A stretch of DNA of 10,677 nt from Candidatus Hydrogenedentota bacterium. GTDB lineage: Bacteria > Hydrogenedentota > Hydrogenedentia > Hydrogenedentales > SLHB01. Position 1 is the stretch's first letter. Every line of letters begins with the position of its first letter. Positions 1 to 5,896 of the stretch are shown here, piece after piece. The stretch lies in NCBI GenBank assembly GCA_003557825.1, contig PWNM01000389.1, positions 1 to 10,677 of the forward strand, in the 5' to 3' direction. The notes below the pieces were generated by a model. It searched no databases. It had not been told where the DNA came from and worked only from the letters and a program-made list of their open reading frames with translations. The position numbers and the translations under genes were made by a program.

Positions 1-1
1 A

Positions 2-850
2 CGATTCTTTACCGATATGGAGATGAACCGTTCGGCAAATGTTTGCTTGCTCGAGATCGACCTGGCCGAACGACTCTTCCCCATGGACAACCCGTTGGGA
101 CGAACCGTGCGCGTTGGCCAGGAATACTATAGAGTGATCGGGATTATCTCAAAACGAGCCAGCGCGAACTCCGGGAACAACAGCATGAACAACTCTGGCG
201 GAAGCGGCGCCTCCTATCGCATGCTCATTCCGTTGACAGCTGCCCGAAACCGGTTTGGACAAACCCTGGTTAGCCGTACGACAGGAAGTCGAACGCGTGA
301 ACGAATTGAACTTCATGAGGCGATCATCGAGGTCCACGATCAAGACCGTGTACTGGAAACAGCAGGGGTTATCCAAGACCTTCTGGAGCGCCATCATCAA
401 CGGGTGGACTACGAGATCATCGTGCCATTGCAGTTGCTGAGGCAGGCTGAACGGACCCGATGGATCTTCAATATTGTACTGGGCACAATCGCGGCGATCT
501 CGTTGTTGGTGGGGGGCATCGGGATCATGAACATCATGTTGGCCAGTGTAACAGAGCGGACCCGCGAAATTGGTGTCCGGCGCGCTATGGGGGCGAAAAA
601 ACGGGACATTGTGATCCAGTTTCTTGTCGAAACTACCATGTTGTCTGCCGTGGGCGGCGTGCTTGGGGTTAGCTTCGGCATCATTATACCGTTCATGATT
701 ACCCAGTTTGCCGATATGATCACCATCGTCCGATTGTGGTCGCCCCTCCTTGCCTTTACCATCTCGGCCCTTGTTGGTATTGTGTTCGGAATATACCCCG
801 CTCTCCGTGCAGCCCAGATGGATCCCGTCGAGGCGCTACGTCACGAATAG
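2..850 (+). CDS. MacB/FtsX-type ABC transporter permease, C-terminal part (5' end outside window)
   Basis: This is the C-terminal ~280 residues of an inner-membrane permease of the MacB family, which with an ATPase moves substrates such as macrolides, peptides or lipoproteins out of the periplasm. The reading frame is open from the first bases, before the first Met, so the gene is cut by the window edge. The first ~145 residues are the end of the periplasmic MacB_PCD domain, with the typical stretch LAERLFPMDNPLGRTVRVG followed by a Gly/Ser/Asn-rich loop. Then comes the FtsX domain with three hydrophobic segments (about codons 149-175, 205-230 and 240-265), the coupling-helix motif REIGVRRAMGAKKRDI and the usual tail YPALRAAQMDPVEALRHE. 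The ATPase partner, whether fused or separate, would lie upstream. MacB and other members of the large FtsX/LolE-like family cannot be told apart from this part, so the substrate is unknown. Confidence 0.9.
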   Translation, partial: RFFTDMEMNRSANVCLLEIDLAERLFPMDNPLGRTVRVGQEYYRVIGIISKRASANSGNNSMNNSGGSGASYRMLIPLTAARNRFGQTLVSRTTGSRTRERIELHEAIIEVHDQDRVLETAGVIQDLLERHHQRVDYEIIVPLQLLRQAERTRWIFNIVLGTIAAISLLVGGIGIMNIMLASVTERTREIGVRRAMGAKKRDIVIQFLVETTMLSAVGGVLGVSFGIIIPFMITQFADMITIVRLWSPLLAFTISALVGIVFGIYPALRAAQMDPVEALRHE

Positions 851-989
851 CTCCCCAAAATCCTTGTTCCCCTGGACGCCGGCAATACATTAAACCCTTT
901 CCAAATTGCTTGAGTGGTTGTTTGGGCGGATGATTTGGTAGCATGAATCCATCAAGCATTGGTTATTCAAGCAAAAGGGAGTGCTGGTT

Positions 990-2297
990 TTGCGGTATGT
1001 CACAGCTATTGTTGTTTTGATTTTGGCCATGGGCGCTTCTGAGATTGTCGAGGAAATTGAGGTCGCCCCGGTTTGGGCGGGTCATCCGGTTGGCTTTCAT
1101 CTTCACACCCATGGGGATAAGCAATTCATCGCCTATTACGATGCCGATCGACAGATGACCGTTGCCGTCCGGGCCCTGGGCGAAACCGAATGGGAAAAGG
1201 TGGTGCTGCCGGAGGAGGTCGGTTGGGATAGCCATAACTACATTACCATGGCGATAGACGACGATGGATATCTGCACCTGAGCGGCAACATGCATGTTAC
1301 GCCATTGGTATATTTCAGGACCACCGAACCATTGGATATCACCACCTTCGAGCGCGCGCCCATGGTCGGCAATCGTGAGAGACGCACCACCTATCCGCGG
1401 TTTCTTCGCGGGCCTTCAGACGAACTGCTCTTCAACTATCGCGACGGAAGCAGCGGCGATGGGGAGGAAATCTACAACGTGTACGACCATGAAACACAGA
1501 CCTGGTCGCGCCTGCTGGATGAACCGTTGGTTTCGGGAGAAGGCAAGATGAACGCCTATTTCCATGGGCCGCTACGTGGACCCGACGGTTATTTCCATCT
1601 GTGCTGGGTATGGCGTGATACCTACGATTGTGCGACCAATCACAGCCTTTCCTATGCGCGAAGCTCCAATCTGGTCGACTGGGAAACGGGCGCCGGGGAC
1701 CCCGTCGAACTGCCGATGACCATTGACTCCGCCGATATCGTCGATCCAGTCGAACCGGGTGGAGGCTTGATCAATGGCAATGCGCGTGTCGGTTTCGATG
1801 GACAAGGCCGCGTTGTCATTGCGTATCATAAATTTGACGAAGATGGAAACACGCAAATCTACAACGCCCGACTCGAAGATGGCGAGTGGCGGATCTATCA
1901 GACCAGCGATTGGGATTACCGTTGGGAGTTTAGCGGCGGCGGGACCATTGTCTTTGAGATACGTATACGCGAAGTGCAACCCCACGAGCCCGGCGTGCTG
2001 CGCCAGTCCTATGACCATGTTCAATATGGTTCTGGAACCTGGTTGCTCGATGAAGCCACCTTAACGCCCATTGGCATGTACGAACCGGAAACCATCCCGT
2101 TGCCCGAGCGCCTCACCCAAGTGCAAAGCGATTTTCCCGGGATGGAGATACGCCGCGCAGGGGACTCGGGGCGGAGCCCCGATCCGAATGTCCGATATCA
2201 GCTGCAATGGGAGACCCTCCCGGCGCATCGCGATCGCCCGCGCGAGGGTCCGGTACCCGAGCCAAGCATGCTCCGTCTGATTAAACTGGCGAATTGA
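990..2297 (+). CDS. Secreted BNR_4-family seven-bladed beta-propeller protein (glycan-active candidate)
   Basis: The protein of ~435 residues begins with a signal-peptide-like segment (RYVTAIVVLILAMGAS) and so is probably exported. The mature part matches what I know of the BNR_4 family: DSHNYITMAIDDDGYLHLSG followed by NMH and PLVYFRT, then TYPRF, FNYRDGSSG, GKMNAYFHG, ATNHSLSYARS, IAYHKFDEDGNTQIYNARL, and a C-terminal YQLQWETL. Each of these looks like a propeller blade edge. Related propellers include the PL24/PL25 ulvan lyases and the GH145 enzymes, so a role in cutting acidic polysaccharide is possible but unproven. Conserved polar candidates, counted from a GTG at 981, are H85, H105, R140, R154, Y193 and H221. 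That GTG directly abuts the Shine-Dalgarno GGGAG (977-981), which leaves no spacer; TTG at 990 has a proper 8-base gap, so I chose it. The gene ends convergent with comM. No carbohydrate-utilisation neighbours are visible. Confidence 0.83.
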   Translation: MRYVTAIVVLILAMGASEIVEEIEVAPVWAGHPVGFHLHTHGDKQFIAYYDADRQMTVAVRALGETEWEKVVLPEEVGWDSHNYITMAIDDDGYLHLSGNMHVTPLVYFRTTEPLDITTFERAPMVGNRERRTTYPRFLRGPSDELLFNYRDGSSGDGEEIYNVYDHETQTWSRLLDEPLVSGEGKMNAYFHGPLRGPDGYFHLCWVWRDTYDCATNHSLSYARSSNLVDWETGAGDPVELPMTIDSADIVDPVEPGGGLINGNARVGFDGQGRVVIAYHKFDEDGNTQIYNARLEDGEWRIYQTSDWDYRWEFSGGGTIVFEIRIREVQPHEPGVLRQSYDHVQYGSGTWLLDEATLTPIGMYEPETIPLPERLTQVQSDFPGMEIRRAGDSGRSPDPNVRYQLQWETLPAHRDRPREGPVPEPSMLRLIKLAN

Positions 2298-3833
2298 TCA
2301 GAACAGACTTCTGTCCAGGCTTCGATACTGTATGGCCTCACTTACGTGAGGCTCGGCGATGTGCTCCGACTCTTCCAGATCGGCCAATGTCCGCGCAATG
2401 CGTAAGACCTTATCGTAGGCCCGTGCGCTGAATCCCAGTTTTTCAATGGCGTGTTCGAGCAGTTTTTGCGCGCCGTTCGCCATGCGACAGTGTTCGCGAA
2501 GGCCCCGTGTATCCAACTGCGCATTGCATAGTGCGGCGCCATTGCTCCGAGCCCGCTGTCGGTCCCGGGCCGCTTGAACAATGCGGCGTACCTCCGCACT
2601 GGATGGTCCGCTCGGTCGGCTGTCCTTTAGTTCATCAAAGGATAATGCCGGCACCTCGATGTGGATGTCGATTCGGTCGAGCAACGGTCCCGACAGACGT
2701 GCGGTATAACGTTGCACATCCCCTTGGGAACACCGGCATTCCTTGCGCGGATCCGTTCGACAACCGCAAGGACACGGGTTCATGGCAACCACCAACATGA
2801 ACCGACTCGGGAAGGTTACAGAGTACATGGCCCGACGAATATGCACGAGCCCCTCTTCGAGGGGTTGACGTAAAACCTCCAAAGCAGCGCGGTTAAATTC
2901 CGGCAACTCATCTAGAAACAAGACCCCGTTATGGGCCAAGCTGACCTCGCCCGGCATGGGTTGTTGACCCGTTCCTCCGCCGCTGATAGACACCGTAGTC
3001 GCGGTGTGATGGGGCGACCGAAAAGGTCGTTGAACAATCAGCTTGTTTCTCTCCCGCGTGGCGCCGGCGACGCTGTAAATACGGGTGGTCTCCAACGCTT
3101 CCTCGAACGTCATATCGGGTAAGATCCCCGGCAGGCGCGCTGCAAGCATTGTCTTACCCGTGCCTGGCGGGCCTACCATGAGCAGGTTGTGTCCACCGGC
3201 CGCCGCTACCTTTAGGGCGTGTTTCACATGGCCCTGTCCCTTAACATCGCTCAGATCGGGGGCCTTGGCGCTGGCGCTCCGGTATATGGTGTCAATGTTG
3301 GTCCGGTAACTGGGAATGTCATCTGAGCCAGCCAGATAGGAAACCGCATCCGTCAATGTCCCGACCGGAATCACCTCGATTCCTGGAACGACCCCCGCCT
3401 CATCGGCGTTTTCCTCCGGTAGGATGATACCATCGAGCCCCGCATCCCGTGCTGCCATAGCCATGGACAACGCCCCGGCCACGGGTCGGATGCTTCCATC
3501 CAGAGCCAATTCCCCCACAATGGCATGATTGGAGAACCGCTGTCCTTCGAGCTGCTCGCTTGCCACGAGCATGCCCAATGCAATCGGAAGGTCCAACGAA
3601 CTGCCTTCCTTGCGCATATCCGCAGGAGCCAGGTTGACGACTACAACACCCCTTGGCACACGAAACCGAGCACTACGCAACGCCGAACCAACCCGTTCCT
3701 TACTCTCCTTAACCGCGGTGTCCGGCAACCCCACCAGGAAAAACTTCGCCATGCCCGGGTAGTTGTCCACCTCGACCGACAGCATAAACCCATCAATGCC
3801 AAGCACCGCACACGAATGTACCCTCGCAAGCAT
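2298..3833 (-). CDS. comM: YifB/ComM family Mg-chelatase-like AAA+ ATPase
   Basis: This is a complete 511-residue member of the ComM/YifB family, close to the usual ~505-510. ComM of Vibrio is a hexameric helicase that drives branch migration during natural transformation; in many other bacteria the role is less clear. Domain order from the ATG: an N-terminal Lon-protease-like (ChlI) domain at about 15-140, the Mg-chelatase AAA+ core with Walker A GPPGTGKT at 221-228, the motif FRSPHHT, Walker B VLFLDELPEF at 304-313, a cysteine cluster NPCPCGCRTDPRKECRC at 352-368, LLDRIDIHIEVP, and a C-terminal Mg_chelatase_C domain ending YRSLDRSLF. A GTG four codons upstream (3845) is also open, but GAGGG sits five bases before the ATG at 3833, and MLARVHS is the usual start of this family. 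Other competence genes are not visible here. Confidence 0.96.
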   Translation of the reverse strand: MLARVHSCAVLGIDGFMLSVEVDNYPGMAKFFLVGLPDTAVKESKERVGSALRSARFRVPRGVVVVNLAPADMRKEGSSLDLPIALGMLVASEQLEGQRFSNHAIVGELALDGSIRPVAGALSMAMAARDAGLDGIILPEENADEAGVVPGIEVIPVGTLTDAVSYLAGSDDIPSYRTNIDTIYRSASAKAPDLSDVKGQGHVKHALKVAAAGGHNLLMVGPPGTGKTMLAARLPGILPDMTFEEALETTRIYSVAGATRERNKLIVQRPFRSPHHTATTVSISGGGTGQQPMPGEVSLAHNGVLFLDELPEFNRAALEVLRQPLEEGLVHIRRAMYSVTFPSRFMLVVAMNPCPCGCRTDPRKECRCSQGDVQRYTARLSGPLLDRIDIHIEVPALSFDELKDSRPSGPSSAEVRRIVQAARDRQRARSNGAALCNAQLDTRGLREHCRMANGAQKLLEHAIEKLGFSARAYDKVLRIARTLADLEESEHIAEPHVSEAIQYRSLDRSLF

Positions 3834-3865
3834 ACAAACCCTCACTGTTGTTCCTATTTTGGGGC

Positions 3866-3894
3866 ATAGTAAACAGACTGCCCCCGTCGATCAA
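3866..3894 (-). promoter_or_regulatory. Candidate sigma70 promoter for comM
   Basis: Reading the minus strand, a -35-like TTGATC (3889-3894) is followed after exactly 17 bases by a -10-like TACTAT (3866-3871), about 32 bases before the comM ATG. Each box matches four of six consensus bases, so the call rests on the spacing and position as much as on the sequence. Confidence 0.4.
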
Positions 3895-3902
3895 CTCGGG
3901 GG
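3881..3902. repeat. GC-rich inverted repeat spanning the comM -35 box
   Basis: CCCCCG (3881-3886) and CGGGGG (3897-3902) form a perfect 6-base inverted repeat with a 10-base spacer, and the candidate comM -35 box lies inside it. It could be an operator, or a hairpin if transcribed from the right. No run of T follows on either strand, so it is not an obvious intrinsic terminator. Confidence 0.4.
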
Positions 3903-4036
3903 GGAACAGCCTCAAGTCCGTATGCCCAGCACGGTGAGTAGCGCAGCACTGCCATATTACGGCGCGGGATGAGCCCACTTGTTTCCATTTTTTGGAGTCA
4001 CTCCCTGTAATATGCATCGGGCGAGACCACAGAAGA

Positions 4037-4087
4037 CCAACAACAAAACCGCTTCAAAGGTCGTTTGCGTAAACCCTTGAAGCGGTT
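4037..4087 (-). terminator. Rho-independent-type terminator downstream of tRNA-Lys
   Basis: On the minus strand an 11-base perfect stem (AACCGCTTCAA at 4077-4087 pairing with TTGAAGCGGTT at 4047-4057) encloses a 19-base loop and is followed by TTTTGTTGTT. It starts about 10 bases past the tRNA 3' end. The loop is longer than usual and the T-run is broken by G, but the position fits a tRNA terminator well. Confidence 0.65.
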
Positions 4088-4096
4088 GGCTTTATA

Positions 4097-4172
4097 TGGT
4101 GAACGGGGTGGGACTCGAACCCACGGCCACCGGATTAAAAGTCCGATGCTCTACCGACTGAGCTACCCGTCC
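4097..4172 (-). tRNA. tRNA-Lys (anticodon UUU), CCA encoded
   Basis: The reverse complement folds as a full cloverleaf. The acceptor stem is GGACGGG with CCCGTTC and discriminator A, including one G-U pair. The D arm is GCTCAGTCGGTAGAGC. The anticodon stem TCGGA/TCCGG holds the loop CTTTTAA with anticodon TTT, and the T arm contains GGGTTCGAGTCCC. The terminal CCA is encoded in the genome (4097-4099). The variable loop has the short class I form. Without CCA the gene spans 4100-4172. It stands alone, with its own promoter and terminator. Confidence 0.97.
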
Positions 4173-4182
4173 ATATGGGTAT

Positions 4183-4213
4183 ATTATAGGATGATACGTC
4201 GATCCCGTATCAG
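4183..4213 (-). promoter_or_regulatory. Promoter of the tRNA-Lys gene
   Basis: A perfect -10 TATAAT on the minus strand (4183-4188) ends 10 bases before the mature tRNA 5' end, which would give a very short leader as expected for a tRNA. The -35 is poor: CTGATA (4208-4213, four of six) at 19 bases, or TGATAC at 18 bases. Confidence 0.65.
4192..4212. repeat. Inverted repeat TGATACG-N7-CGTATCA in the tRNA promoter spacer
   Basis: Two perfect 7-base arms (4192-4198 and 4206-4212) lie between and over the -35 and -10 region of the tRNA promoter. A further half-like copy GATACGT occurs at 4230-4236. It looks operator-like, but short inverted repeats of this size are expected by chance several times in a window of this length. 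Confidence 0.35.
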
Positions 4214-4560
4214 GGGCGCAAATTATACCGATACGTAGGCTGAGGAGTCAATTTTGTCGCCAATGCCTGACTGGGACTTTGTTGCTGCTGACGGTTGGAA
4301 TTGTCGATCATCGTGATAGGGAGTGACGGAGTTTGGCAAACATGGGGTGGAGCCGAAACGATGATTCCTGGCTCTGTGATGGAAAACCGGTCCGTGGGTT
4401 GATATACTTCGCGCATATCTTTTTGAACGTACCGCACTCGTCTGGAATCGGTGGTTGGGAATTCACATTGGGGTGTGGTTGTTGGATTAGCGTTCGAACG
4501 GATGCGCTGCGGAAACCAATGAGTTCTTTCGTTTGGGGAACTAACAGTTAGGAGAAACGC
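4214..4560 (+). other. Leader region upstream of citrate synthase; no convincing gene
   Basis: This 347-base stretch separates the tRNA promoter from the citrate synthase start. The only open frame of note on the plus strand (4333-4551, 72 codons) has no ribosome site, is Trp/Gly-rich without any family resemblance, and is probably chance. The stretch holds a candidate extended -10 promoter and, at its 3' end, the clear ribosome site AGGAG (4550-4554). I see no riboswitch or attenuator structure. Confidence 0.5.
4380..4408 (+). promoter_or_regulatory. Candidate promoter of the citrate synthase gene (extended -10)
   Basis: TG-A-TATACT (4400-4408) is an extended -10 with five of six bases in the hexamer. 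TGGAAA (4380-4385, four of six) lies 17 bases upstream as a weak -35. Transcription would begin near 4415, giving a ~145-base leader before the ATG at 4561. Confidence 0.35.
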
Positions 4561-5826
4561 ATGAGTACGGCAAAATTGATCCTCGATGGGAACGAGTGTG
4601 AGATGCCGATCGTCGAAGGCACCGAAGGAGAACGCGCCTTTGACATAACAAGCTTACGCTCGCAGACAAAATATATTACGCTCGACCCAGGATTCGCAAA
4701 TACTGGGTCATGCCAAAGCGCCATTACGTTTATTGACGGTGAAAAGGGGATTCTCCGTTATAGGGGATATGACATCGAGGATCTTGCTGCTTCGGCCCGA
4801 TTCCCCGAAGTTAGTTATCTATTGATCCATAACCATCTTCCCGATCAAAGTGAACTCACGGAGTGGAGACGGAAGTTAACATTAAACAGCCTTATCCACG
4901 AGAGTATGCTCAATTTCTTTGACCATTTCCCGCCAACGTCGCACCCCATGTCCATCCTTACCGCAATGGTATCAGCTCTGCCAGCGTTCTATCCCGACAT
5001 GGAAGACGAGGACACAAACATCATTAGGCTACTTGCCAAAGCAAAGAGCATCGCTGCCGTTGCGTATAAGAAAAGCATCGGCGAGCCGATCGTATATCCG
5101 CGAAGCGACTATTCCTACATGGCGAATTTTTTGCGCATGATGTTTGCCACTCCGGCCGAACCGTATGAAATATCGGAAGTCATTGAGAATGCGTTGAACT
5201 TGCTTCTTATTGTCCATGCGGACCATGAGCAGAATTGCAGCACTTCGACAGTTCGAATGACAGGGAGCAGTCAAGCAAGCATGTATGCTTCTATCTCGGC
5301 GGGTATCTGCGCCCTGTCGGGTCCGTTACATGGCGGCGCGAATCAGGCGGTACTCGAAATGCTGGAACGTATTCTCGAAGATGGCGGTGACTACAAGAAG
5401 TATGTCGAGTTGGCAAAAGACCGCGATTCGGGTTTCCGGCTCATGGGGTTTGGCCATCGAGTGTACAAGAACTTTGACCCTCGCGCTCGGATTTTGAAAA
5501 AGGCCTGTGACGAAGTGCTCAAAGAGTTGGGCATTGAAGATCCGCTTCTCGACATTGCGAAAAACCTGGAGGAAGTTGCCCTTAGTGATGACTTTTTTGT
5601 ACAGAGGAAGCTGTATCCGAATGTCGACTTTTACAGTGGGATCATCTATAGGGCTCTTGGTATCCCGACCAATATGTTTACGGTGATGTTCGCCTTGGGA
5701 CGTATGCCTGGTTGGATCGCCCATTGGCGCGAGATGCGTCAGGATCCGACAAATCGTATCTACCGTCCCCGACAGATTTACATTGGCGAAACTCACCGTA
5801 AATTTGTTCCCGTTTGGGAGCGCTAG
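4561..5826 (+). CDS. gltA: Citrate (Si)-synthase, hexameric bacterial type
   Basis: This enzyme condenses acetyl-CoA with oxaloacetate to citrate in the cytoplasm, the entry step of the TCA cycle or of glutamate synthesis. The 421-residue length matches the bacterial type II enzyme (E. coli 427). All active-site motifs are present: HADHEQNCSTSTVR (H222, oxaloacetate binding), LSGPLHGGANQA with catalytic H257, MGFGHRVYKNFDPRA with H299, and the catalytic aspartate D356 in YPNVDFYSG. The N-terminal beta-rich extension of the E. coli-like enzymes is kept (ITFIDGEKGILRYRGYDIEDLA follows it). That extension is the NADH-binding region in E. coli, but I cannot say whether NADH regulates this copy. 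The start is set by AGGAG six bases before the ATG. No other TCA genes are adjacent. The 3' end is convergent with the metal ATPase, 44 bases away. Confidence 0.98.
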   Translation: MSTAKLILDGNECEMPIVEGTEGERAFDITSLRSQTKYITLDPGFANTGSCQSAITFIDGEKGILRYRGYDIEDLAASARFPEVSYLLIHNHLPDQSELTEWRRKLTLNSLIHESMLNFFDHFPPTSHPMSILTAMVSALPAFYPDMEDEDTNIIRLLAKAKSIAAVAYKKSIGEPIVYPRSDYSYMANFLRMMFATPAEPYEISEVIENALNLLLIVHADHEQNCSTSTVRMTGSSQASMYASISAGICALSGPLHGGANQAVLEMLERILEDGGDYKKYVELAKDRDSGFRLMGFGHRVYKNFDPRARILKKACDEVLKELGIEDPLLDIAKNLEEVALSDDFFVQRKLYPNVDFYSGIIYRALGIPTNMFTVMFALGRMPGWIAHWREMRQDPTNRIYRPRQIYIGETHRKFVPVWER

Positions 5827-5853
5827 AGCCGGCCATTTTTTCGACTGTCGTGT

Positions 5854-5896
5854 CACACCGGGGCCTTCATTTATGTTGACTTCGGTGTGTTTATAT
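5854..5896 (+). terminator. Possible terminator after citrate synthase
   Basis: CACACCG (5854-5860) and CGGTGTG (5883-5889) form a perfect 7-base stem around a 22-base loop, followed on the plus strand by TTTATATTT. It overlaps the last codons of the convergent ATPase gene. The long loop and interrupted T-run make this weak. Confidence 0.3.

Noticed and set aside
908..973. GCTTGA/TCAAGC repeats between the permease and the BNR_4 gene
   Set aside because: Six-base matches at irregular spacing with no T-run; they do not form a convincing terminator or operator.
3952..4014. CATATTAC ... GTAATATG inverted repeat upstream of comM
   Set aside because: Only eight bases per arm with a spacer of about 47; compatible with chance, and no element boundary is seen.
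4097..4172. tRNA-Lys gene as an integration site for a mobile element
   Set aside because: No integrase gene and no repeat of the tRNA 3' end were seen in the window.
4333..4551. 72-codon open frame before citrate synthase
   Set aside because: There is no ribosome site and no recognisable family, and it overlaps the candidate promoter and leader. Probably chance.
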